This document shows positions 31,101 through 43,200 of a stretch of DNA of 52,984 bases, piece after piece (the first letter of the stretch is position 1; each line of letters starts with the position of its first letter). A program made the translations under genes and the position numbers. The notes beneath the pieces were generated by a model. It was not told the origin of the DNA and did no database searches. It saw nothing but the letters and a program-made list of their open reading frames with translations. This DNA is from Branchiostoma floridae (Eukaryota; Chordata; Leptocardii; Amphioxiformes; Branchiostomatidae). Location of the stretch: NCBI RefSeq assembly GCF_000003815.2, contig NC_049997.1, positions 996,005 to 1,048,988 on the forward strand, in the 5' to 3' direction.

Positions 31101-34100
31101 ACATTTGAGAAAATGTTACTTGGCGGAAAACGCGGGAAAAATGGCCAGTTTGCGTTTAGTTTTGATACGTAGGTTTGACAGTGGCGAAATTGATTATTTT
31201 CTCATCAATATTTCTCGTAATAATTATTTGAACTGTAAATCTAAACAGTTGGCTTACATGTGCAATTTTTGTACGAATAAAGATCAATGGGTACTAAAAT
31301 TATGTGTAACTTATTGCTCTTTGTCACTAGATCAGCATTTTTTCTATAGTGGCCATATGTCTATAGTGGCAACATTTCTCTCACTGTACTGGAAAGAAAA
31401 GTGATGTATTTTTTCCCGAGCACATGTAGGTACTTCTAGTGTTTTTTTCATTACGTAAACTTTGTACATTCAAATTGTAAGTAACTTTAAACTGCCAGAG
31501 TTTTAGCCCAATAAAACACTCCCAGTACCAGTGTATCACCACTGACCCCCGAAAAGAAACCCTCGAACAAGGTAGAAACTCCTATCCTCCGGGTCTCGCA
31601 CGCTACAAGCAGGAAATTATAACACTAACACAACAAGATTACGCCCGTTGGCTGTTGCATACAAAGTAAAGGTATGCAGGAGGATATACTTAACAAAGAA
31701 GGAAATGAAATATATAGATAAAGCCACATCAAGTTAAGTTGTTGGTCCTGGAATTTTTCAGAAAAGAAATACAGTACCTACTCTCCAAGCAGAGGTTAGG
31801 CTCTGGCTGTTTTTTAAAACGTTTTTTTAGTCGTTTTTATCGGGCTTTCTATTTTGTCATTTTTCTTGAAGTACGCCAGCCAGTAGGTTACTTTTGACAC
31901 AGTAAGATATAAAAGAAAATAGAAAGCCCGATAAAAAGACTAAAAAAACGTTTAAAAACAGCCGGAGCCTAACCTCAGCTTGGAGAGTACACAGTACCTG
32001 CACCTGCATGATAATTATTAAAGCGCATGCCATACTTGAATAAAAGAAAAGTTCACTGCAATGATAAATGTATCCACATCACTAGGAGCTGATAACGGTA
32101 CTTAGACGTAGTTATTGTACTGGAATTTGTTGAATGGCTTCATGTAATTTCATGATGAAAATCTTCTGAATGGAAGATGCTGTGTTTTTTTTTTACTTTC
32201 GGAAAAATAGGAGCTGCCGCGATTCTAAAAAAAACAATTAGTTATGCATAGGGGCTCCTGTGGAAGATTATATTCTTCCATATGGGCCCGGTGCATATTG
32301 AGCAAGCTCTGTTTTGACCTGGAATCAATTCACAATATTAGTTCTCTTTTGGGGATAACTTACAGTCAAATTGTTCCATTATTGCGCAGGGGTGACTTGG
32401 AACAGTCCAATGTTGCGTGGGAATGGGTATGGCTGAAATATGCTGTATTTGCACCCAAGCAAATGTCGGCCTTTCTAGTTTTTTAATACTTTAGTAGCGG
32501 AAGAGTTATGTTGACGCAAATTGTTATGTTTATATATGATAAGATTCAGTTCAGTTCAGTTAGATTGTCGAAGTTATGTTTATGCTAATGTTGTCACAAG
32601 ACAAGTATAAGGTACTGCAGTACAAAGGATAATGTCATTAAATCTGTAACAAAACTCCAGAATATGCTACTATAGACTTCTTTTGTAATATAAGACTGTG
32701 AATTTCTAATATTTGTGGGTTTGGGATGATTAACTAATACGAGTTATCTTACTAAGCACCATATTTGTGTAACCAATAACAAACACGTATAGTACATCAG
32801 TCATAAAAGGTATAAACCATTTGGCCAAGGTATGGCGTCATGTAACTCTAATTGTATCTGCTCTGCTGTTGTTTTGATGGAAGCACGACGGCACATACGC
32901 TACATCTTACAGACAAAAACATTGAAATCTGTAATGTAAGTGATGTCCTGATGTGTTGTTCTCCTACTTTTCTAGACATCGACGAATGTTTAGATAACTC
33001 TGATGTGTGCCATGAAGATGCCCACTGCTACAACACTGCGGGGTCCTATAACTGTGCGTGCAGGGGTGGCTATGGAGGAGACGGGTTTAACTGCACTGGT
33101 GGGACAATGTCTTCCTAATATTGTGTGTGTTTATATGTGTGCGTGGTTGTGTGAGTGTGCGTGTGCTTGTGTGTGTGCCAATGTGTGTCTGTGTTACTAT
33201 GGGTGTTTGTGTGTGCGTTTGTGTGTGACTGTGTGTGTGCATGCATGTATGTGTGTTTGTGTGCGTATGTCTGCGTGTATGTGTGTGCGTATGTATGTAT
33301 GTGTGTGTTTGTGCGTGTGTGTGTGTGTGTGTCTGTGCATGTGTGTGTACGTGTGTATGTGTGTGTGTGTGCGTGTGTGTATGTGTCTGTCTGTGTCTGT
33401 GTGTGTTTGTGAGTGTATCTAAATTTGTGGGGGGGGGGTGCGTGTATGTGTATGTGTGTGAGTGTGTGAATAACTTTGTATAAAGAAGGCTGACTTTTAA
33501 TACTCTCTTGATTTATTGAATGAGTGTTACAAAAATGCTACTCTTTTTAATATGTCCTTTCAAAAAATGTAGGTTCATTTCAATGAATTTCATTTCTGCT
33601 GGGTTTCAGAGAAAAATCTTAATGTTCTATGATTCCCTAACCATGTTTTATATCTTTACTCTCAGATATTGATCAGTGCCAAGAGGGAACTCACCATTGT
33701 CACCCAAACGCCACGTGTGTTAACACATTTGGCATGGATGGATACAACTGCTCATGTGATCCTGGATTCACTGGGGACGGATTTGTGTGCGAAGGTATAG
33801 ACCTGTAATGCTGAAAAATTCCCCTTTTAATTATATAAAAAAGTAACATTAATTCAATCATAATCATCTATACTGTAGCTTCCTTTGTTGGTTTTCCGCT
33901 TAATTTTTTTGCATTCTAGTCATGGACCTGTTTTTTTAGTTATGACAGCATCGTTTATGTAACCACTAGAAACAATCAATATCTTACAGAACGTTTTTCT
34001 ACTCTTTTACTCCCAACCATAGACATCAATGAATGCAGCGATCCAGGCCTACACAGCTGTACCCAAAATGCGACATGCACGAATACAGAGGGCGGGTATA

Positions 34101-37100
34101 AATGCGTCTGCAATGAAGGGTTTACAGCTCAAGGGTCCATATGCATTGGTGAGTAGATTTGTGAAATAAGGGTAAGCCAGACACAGACATTCGCTCAAGC
34201 GGAATAATTCCGAGTTTACCCAAAGGCAAGAGTAGTTAAGGTGGATACGTGGAGATCTGATAAGCTCTATCAGCGTGACCCTAAAGCCCGTGACACCCCT
34301 CTAGCTCTCTTGGGACAGGCCAGGTTTGGAGAGCACATTTGTAAGTCAGAACTTGTTAAATGACAGAATCAAAGTAGCACAAACATGTACAAAGATGTTG
34401 ACTCTTACGACAAAAAACATTGACCAGTTCTGACGACATTGCTTCCAGTGATGAGTAACTATGTCCTCCTGCACCTACATCATTTTATATCTGACTACTT
34501 CTGTCCTTTTCACCCGTAAAAATGATACTATCCCCTCTGTGGTATGGTCATTTAGTTGTGATAAGAACAACAAGGATGATTCTTGACATTGGCAGGGAAA
34601 GTAATTGTTGTGAAATTGCGGTGAAAAAATGAGGTCATTACAAGTAGTGTGTTTTTTATCACTATTCAGAAACGATACATTAAGTCTGGCACTTTGGTTT
34701 TGCGAGCTACTTACTTTCTCGTCTCACAGGTACACGAGGATAACATATTGAGTACAGTTAACGTTGTATTGGCTGAATTTTGAAACCATGTATATTATAA
34801 AGATATAACCGACACAAAATTTCGTTTGAAAATTGATATGGCAAAGACAAACATAATTAGTTTTTTGTGAAAAATAACCTTTTTTTCATTTTTAGTCCAT
34901 ATTTTTTGTCATTCCCTCTCCGATTCGATTGTAGAAGCGACAACCTCTGGTAACCCTTGATGATGCGAGCGTGTGAATGATAAAATGTTTTAGAAATATC
35001 CTTTTATTTTGACATCCTAGTAAAAAAAAATAGTTGCCAGGAAGCTAGAAAACATGACACAGGGCATGGTTGACCGAATAATGAACTCTTGGTTTTTTCT
35101 TTCCCAACATCTTCTTCTTTGGAATTGAATTTTACCACGAATACCTTTTTTGAAGCGGACAAATATTGATGCGCGAGTTGATATCATCCATAGTAATGAA
35201 ATCAGCATCGCATAATAATGGAACCATGCGTTCAGATTATACATATGGCCACATACCATTCTTAACTTACCAATGAGCAAATACACATCACAACTCATGC
35301 AGTCGATCTCTTTCTTCACTTTTCTCCTTAGACATTGATGATTGCGATGGAGTCAGCTGCCTCAATGGGGGAACATGTGTCGATGCCATTGGATCATACT
35401 TCTGTAACTGCTCCGATGGCACCAGTGGCGATGTCTGTAACATATGTGAGCATCGTACTCTGTCATTTGTATATTTGTTGATTGATGGGCTAGTTAGGTA
35501 TGTATGTTGAAATATGTGCTTCAACAGATGCATGATATTCGCCAGTTTGAGCGTATAATTGTTTTAAATTATAGTGATGGTAAATAGATAAACATTTACA
35601 TCAAAGAACAGATGTGCTAAGGAATATCTATACACCACATTCAGTCCAATCTGCATGTACAAGGACGCATACTGTCTGTTTTTAAGCTTATGGTAAGTTT
35701 GTCTGTGAGCAGGGGTAAAATTCAAAGATAGAATGCCTAGATATATTGTCTTGATACTTGGTATGTAAAAAAGTCTTGATAAAACCTAGAAATAATACGA
35801 ATTGCGGCAACCTGTCGGCTGCAAATGGTACTGAAGAAAAACAGCCGGTTTGGATATTTCCTGTTCCGTGCAGTCCATGGTAACAATGTTTGGTTGGATT
35901 ATGGTTAGGAATAAGTGACGGTGGAATCGAGTCTGGAGCATTCTGGCAGCTTTTCCAGGAAACTGCAGGACATTTTTAGTTGTATACTTGGAAACAAATT
36001 AATAAACATACAAACAAACAAACAGGAAAAGGCACGAGATTAATGAATTTACATATATATTTTTTTTACCTGTAGGAAGCTTTGATGAGTATCAACGTAA
36101 TGATGTACTAAATATTAGGACCCGATTTGCATAATTCAATTGAGAATTTATATTTTCAAATGTGCCTAATGACAGGATCTGTATACTTACTATATAAAAA
36201 CTTGTTTCAGACGAGTCTGCGTGGAGCAGTTGGAGTAGCTGGAGTGACGACTGCTTCTGTCGGGTGTCAAACGGCACGGCGATGGTGTCCCGTGTCCGGT
36301 CCCGGTCCTGTCCCGGGAAGCCAGGGTACAGCGGTACTCCAAACTGCGACGGTGACGACACAGACTGGGAGGAGTGCATCCCAGGTAGACCTATGAAATT
36401 CATTATTCTTAATACTAGGGGTGGGTACAGGTACAGAAAATTCAGGTCCAGGTCTGGACCTTAACCTGGACCTGATTCAGTATGTCACAACTTAATGAGA
36501 ATAGGCAATACTCAAAATAATGGTCTGTTTTGTGGAGTATTGGACTCCCCCTGGCGTTATAAAAGAGTACAAGGCTAGCTGTCTCTGTACGATTGATTGT
36601 AAAACTTGGTAGAAATGGATATAGCCCCTACTCTACGTCGCTCTTGTTATTTTCTTCTACCTGTAAGCCCAAAAGCGTGAATGCCTGATCATCTATTAAT
36701 CTGTGTTCATTTTCCAATCGGTCCAACATCCGGTCCACCGAATTTTATCAGGTCCGTTTTTTTCTGGACCTGTCTAAGAAAAACCGGTTTTGTATCGGAA
36801 CATGGTACAGCGAGGTGCATTTTGGGCAAGGATAAAGATCACTGAGTTGTTTACAGTTCTTGTCTCGACCATTATCTAGATTTGCATAACAATGGCCTGG
36901 CGTATTTAGTTTATGTTTTGGGAGCGTCACCTTTGACCAATTGCCAACAATAAACTTTGCTATAATGCGTACTCAAGCTAGAATTTGTTTATCACTACGA
37001 CCTTAAGCTAGAATTCGTTAGTCAGTGTAATCATATTGTATTCACTAGGTTTAAAACAGCTTTGCCGACAAAAGTGCTAACCAGCGAAGTAACAAATTAA

Positions 37101-40100
37101 CTTTTACTTCTACTTAAACGTTCAACTTCTTCTCTGTAATCATAGATGTCGATGAATGTGAAGAAGGAACTAGTCACTGTCATCCAAACGCTACCTGTGA
37201 AAACATGATTGGAGTTGGTCAGTATAACTGCACATGTGACAGCGGATTTGCTGGTGATGGCTTTCGGTGTAAAGGTAAGAAAAAGAAGCAAAAGTAGGGT
37301 TATTATGTTCTAAATGGACGAATTCTTAGCACAGTTAAGACCATTCCAACATTATATCTAAATTTTATTACGTAGTTGACTTTCCAACATTCAAGTGCAT
37401 AACTATTGGGCGGTTATCAGCTGATATTTATGATAAATATTGAAGCGCCTTGTTGAAAATAGTGTCTAGCTAATGAATTTGTGACAATAACAAAGCAAAT
37501 TGAGGGTTTATGTGTTTCTTATGTGTTTTAACAACAGACATTTGGTCTACTATGTAAACAAAAAGACATGTTTGCAATATCTATACATTTATAGCAAAGG
37601 TTTGGAAATATTTTACTGCAATGCGCCCAACAGGGTTTCTTTAGTTAAACTTAATAACAATAATATAATGACAATAATACGTACATTGCACATGCATGCC
37701 CTTGGGTAAAATTGCAAGTAGAAGCGAAGTAAAACATCACATAGAATAATGTAAAATACAATACAATGACCCATTAAATTATTTCGAGTGGGCGCGCTTC
37801 TTATTAAGAATTTAAGCTCTAGTTATTATTCAAAACTTGAGCTCTAGTAACAAATAGATGTAATCTGAAAGTCATATCTCTATATTGGGATCTCGTGATA
37901 ATAAAGTTTTATCTGTTGTTAAATAATGCTGTACTGCTCTACATACGTTTTGACAGATATAGATGAATGCAATGAAGCCGGTTTACACAACTGTAACCAG
38001 AATCAGACATGTGCAAACACCCAGGGATCTTATGTCTGTGTCTGCAAGGAGGGGTTTCATGATGTCTCAACCGATGAAGAAGAACCTGTGTGCATTGGTG
38101 AGTAAGAAGACGTTAGTGGTGAAAAAAAGCCAGTGGTAATAATTGCTTATTTACTTAGACCTGCTTTGACCATTGCAATTAGTTTGCTTTTTCTTATTTA
38201 ACAAAAACGAGACATAAAGTCTAGTACTTTGGCTTTGCAAGCTACGTACTTACTCATCTCACTTTTACACGATGACAACATGTGGAATACTGTTGTATTG
38301 GGTGATTGGTAATTTCCGAACGGTGTGAATGATAGAAATATAACTAATACTAAACTTCATTTTGACATTGATGAGACACAAACAGACAAACATAATTAGT
38401 TTAGTGTGAAAATATGCATGCGAACTTTTATTTTATTCTTATTTCATATTTTTCTCGTTCTCAGTCCGTGTTGATTCGATTGTATAAGCGGCAACCTCTG
38501 GCAACCCTGAAACTGATGCGAGCGTGTGAATAAGAAAACGTTTTGTAAAAAATCCTTTTCTTATGAAATCCCAGAGGCAAGGAAGCTTGACCACATAATT
38601 TTACCGAATGATGGATTCTTGATTTTTGTTATTTCCCTACTTGTTCTTTGACTTTGAAATTGAATTGAAGCGGACAAAAATTGATACGCAAGCTGACAAA
38701 AGAATGAAACCATGCGTTCAGATTATGCATTATTTCCTCTCTCCATTCGGCTATAGATAATTCTTACCACTTAGCAAGTACACATCACAAGTCATGCAGT
38801 CAATCTTTTTTCTCACTTTTCTCCTTAGACATTGATGATTGCGATGGAGTCACCTGCTTCAATGGGGGAACATGTGTCGATGCCATTGGATCATTCTTCT
38901 GTAACTGCTCCGATGGTACCAGTGGCGATGTCTGTAACATATGTGAGTATCGTTTCCTGTCATTTAGTGTATTTAGATACATGGACCAGATAGGCATGTA
39001 CATATAAGTTGAAACATATGCTTCAATAGATGCATGATATTCGCCAGTTTGAGCATTCATTTTTTTCTAAACCAGGACAATGATGAATAGTTAAGCATTT
39101 AGATTACAGTTGAGCTAAAGAATATGTATAAACCACATTCAATCTAGTCTGTAAGTGAAAGGACGCAAGTGCATGGTAAGATGTTTATTACCTGCATGTA
39201 TGCAGGTATGGTTTTCACGGGCGTGGGAACTTTTGGAAGCTGTGGATTTAGGGCGCTGTATCTCGAGAACGGATGGTGCGAGCACGACGATTTTTGGTAC
39301 GTGGGTTGGGGATGGTGGCTTGACACTCAGGTGTGATTTTGGGCCTCCTGGCACTTGAACTTGACATTGCAGGTGGCATTTTTTGTGTTTTTTGGGCACT
39401 TTTGGCGCTGTGTGTCCGGAACGATACGCGGGATTGCAACGATTTTTGGTGCATGTGTGGGGGGTTGTTGCCTGTTGCCTAGGATTGACTTTGGGCCTTG
39501 TCGCGTTTGAACTTGACGCGGCAGGTCGAATTTTGTGTCCGGGAGGGGGTTTTCCGGAGTTATATCTTCTGAACGGTTAGTGCGGGCGCGATGATATTTG
39601 GCACATGTGTTGGCGGTGGCTGAATAATTCTCAATTTTGATTTTGGCGCCCTTGGTGCTTGAACTTGACATTCCAGGTTACCTTTTGTGCGGGCACGAGG
39701 CGTGCGCTGTATCTCCAGAACGCAAGGTGCCATTGTGTTGCTTTTTGGTACATGAATTGTTGGTGGTGTCCTGGTGGTCAGGTTTGATTTTGGGTCTCCT
39801 AGTGCTTGAACTTGATACTGTATAGGTTTGTCCTGTTTTCGTGTTGTTGGGGCATCCCCCTAATATCTGCTTGGTTGTGAAAACAGGTGACACCGTCATC
39901 TGGTTGGCAGGGGCCTACATGTAGGTCACCTTCAATGTATTGGGTTGCTTTGTATCCCCTGTTTGTGCCAGATGCTGCTGCTGCCAGATGATGCTTCAGC
40001 TCCTGCCAGATAATATATCGGTGTTGTATTGGTTACCTTTGCCAAAATGGCTAAGGTTATGTTTTGGGCTTGTGGGTCTGTGTGTCTGTGCGTTAACAGC

Positions 40101-40231
40101 ATAACTCAAGAAGCCTTGGATGGATCCCAATGACATTTGGTAGGTGGGTAGGGGTCGGGAAATTGAAGGTCAAGTTCGATAATGGGTCCCCTAGCGGCTT
40201 GCTAAGGTACTGCAGCAGAACCTCAATCTTT

Positions 40232-40271
<40 letters not shown>

Positions 40272-43200
40272 TATATAAGACATGCTTTGGTTGTGATTTT
40301 TTAGTGGTAGATAGCCATTAGGGCAGAAAGTAAGTGCTGTAAGTTTGGACCCCCTAGCGGCTTCTTTAGAACTGCAGTCCCCGATTTCCTTTCAAACTTT
40401 GGACGAGAATAACTCGAGAATGTGTTGATGAATCGTCATGATTTTTGGTATGTAGATAGCCCAAGTAACAATGTACATAATGGAATACTAATTATGCAAA
40501 TCAGCAGCTAATTTGCATAATTAATGAGGAAAGTTTATAAATCCACTTCATTTCATGATAGGACTTTCAAACTTGTCACATATATACAGGAGAAAGAGAT
40601 AAATATCAAGGCAAATTAATTATGCACATGACGGCTTCATTTGCATAATTAATGAGAAAATATAAACGTGTTGACGGATTGTCATGACTTTTGGTATGTA
40701 GATAGCCAAAGGGAAGACTTACATGATGGAATTATAATTATGCAAATCGACAGCTAATTTGCATAATTAATGAGGAAAGTTTGTAAATCAACGACATTCC
40801 TTTATAGGACTTTCAAACTTGTCACATATGTAGCTGAGAAAGAAAGAAATATCAATACATATTAATCATGCAGATGATGACCTCATTTGCATAAGTAATG
40901 GCAAAATATGAACATGTTGACGGATCGTCATGATTTTAGTATGTAGATAGCCTAAGTAAAAAAATACATAATGATATACTAAGTATGCAAATTAACACAT
41001 GATTTGCAAAATTAATGAGGAAAGTTGATAAATCCACTGCATTCCGTGATAGGACTCAAATTTGTCACATATGTAAGTGAGAAATCGTCGGAGGAGCGAC
41101 AGCCTTCAAGCTCCTGACTGCAGAAACAGGCCACGGAGTCTCTGCAGTTGAGGTACATTCAGGTAAATTCAAGTAAATTCAGACACAGACACAATCAACA
41201 CCATACCCACCCACCTTAACAACAAACCTCTACGAACTCTTGTTTGGATTGTGGTTAGAAATAAGTGACTGTGGGATCGAATCTGAAGACTTCTAGCAGC
41301 TTTTCCCGGGGAAACTGCAAGGATTTTGTTTAAGTTGTAGCCTCGGAAACAGGATCAGACACCAAGGGTTTTTCTTTTTTTTTATCTGTAGTTTTGATGA
41401 GGATCGACGCAATGATGTACTAATTATTGGGACCCGATTTGCATAATTCAATTAAAGAATATATATTTTCAAATGTGCTTAATGACAGGAGCTTTATACT
41501 TACTACATTATAACTTATTTCAGACGAGTCTACGTGGAGCAGTTGGAGTAGCTGGAGTGACGACTGCTTTTGCCGGGTGTCAAACGGCACGGCGATGGTG
41601 TCCCGTGTGCGGTCCCGGTCCTGTCCCGGGAAGCCAGGGTACAGCGGTACTCCAACCTGCGACGGTGACGACACGGACTGGGAGGAGTGCATCCCAGGTA
41701 GACCTATGAAATTCATTATTCTTAATACTAGGGGTGGGTACAGGTACAGAAAATTCAGGTCCAGGTCTGGACCTTAACCTGGACCTGATTCAGTATGTGA
41801 CAACTTAATGGGAATAGGCAATACTCAAAATAGTGGTCTGTTTTGTGGAGTATTGGACTCCCCCTGGCGTTATAAAAGAGTACAAGGCTAGCTGTCTCTG
41901 TACGATTGATTGTAAAACTTGGTAGAAATGGATATAGCCCCTACTCTACGTCGCTCTTGTTATTTTCTTCTAACTGTAAGCCCCAAAAGCGTGAATGCCT
42001 GATCATATATTAATCTGTGTTCATTTTCCAATCGGTCCAACATCCGGTCCACCGAATTTTATCAGGTCCGTTTTTTCTGGACCTGTCTAAAAAAAACCGG
42101 TTTTGTATCGGTACATGGTACAGCGAGATGCATTGTGGGCAAGGATAAAGATCACTGAGTTGTTTACAGTTCTTGTCTCGACCATTATCTAGATTTGCAT
42201 AACAATGGCCTGGCGTATTTAGTTTATGTTTTGGGAGCGTCACCTTTGACCAATTGCCAACAATAAACTTTGCTATAATGCGTACTCAAGCAAGAATTCG
42301 TTTATCACTACCACCTTAAGCTAGAATTCGTTAGTCAGTGTAATCATATTGTATTCACTAGGTTTAAAACAGCTTTGCCGACAAAAGTGCTAACCAGCGA
42401 AGTAACAAATTAGCTTTTACTTCTACTTAAATGTACAACTTCTTCTCTGTAATCATAGATGTCGATGAATGTGAAGAAGGAACTAGTCACTGTCATCCAA
42501 ACGCCACCTGTAAAAACATCATTGGAGTTGGTCAGTATAACTGCACATGTGACAGCGGATTTGCTGGTGATGGCTTTCGGTGTAAAGGTAAGAAAAAGAA
42601 GCAAAAGTAGGGTTATTATGTTCTAAATGGACGAAATATCACGAATACTTAGCACAGTTAAGACCATTCCAACATTATATCTAAATCTTATTACGTAATT
42701 GACTTTCCAACATTCAAGTGTATAACTATTGGGCGGTTATCAGCTGATATTTATGATAAATAATGAAGCGCCTTGTTGAAAATAGTGTCTAGCTAATGAA
42801 TTTGTGACAATAACAAAGCAAATTGAGTGTTTATGTGTTTCTTATGTGTTTTAACAACAGACATTTGGTCTACTATGTAAACAGAAAGACATGTTTGCAA
42901 TATCTATACATTTATAGCAAAGGTTTGGAAATATTTTACTGCAATGCGCCCAACAGGGTGCTTTAGTTAAACTTAATAACAATAATATAATGACAATAAT
43001 ACGTACATTGCACATGCATGCCCTTGGGTAAAATTGCAAGTAGAAGCGAAGTAAAACATCACATAGAATAATGAAAAATACAATACAGTGACCCATTGGA
43101 TTATTTCGAGTGGACGCGCTTCATATTAAGAATTTGAGCTCTAGTTATTATTCAAAACTTGAGCTCTAGTTACAATTAGATGTAATCTGAAAGTCATATC

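Larger units (their letters stand above)
29612..32975 (+). other. Intron 2 of the giant gene
   Basis: Contains a ttct microsatellite (29674-29702), a 674-bp tandem duplication (29806-31155) and a foldback MITE (31771-31998). No gene seen. Confidence 0.7.
38943..41523 (+). other. Intron 10
   Basis: Like introns 6 and 14 but with about 2.05 kb of extra sequence (39190-41242), described separately. No gene seen. Confidence 0.75.

Noticed and set aside
31096-31404. 102-codon + strand frame at the end of the 674-bp tandem pair
   Set aside because: No domain, not preserved in the other copy, inside an intron.
33003-33483. Cys/Val-rich open frames of up to 139 codons in the GT tract
   Set aside because: A simple (GT)n repeat creates them; no splice sites or domains support them.
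35017-35319. 100-codon - strand frame
   Set aside because: Intronic, hydrophobic and basic mix without a domain, and the homologous introns of other blocks do not keep it open.
39139-39899. Several - strand frames of 60-114 codons
   Set aside because: They overlap the tandem units of the 2-kb insertion and copy the same repeat; no recognisable domain.
40232-40277. (TA)n tract considered as a cruciform or origin element
   Set aside because: Simple microsatellite inside the 2-kb insertion; nothing else supports a function.
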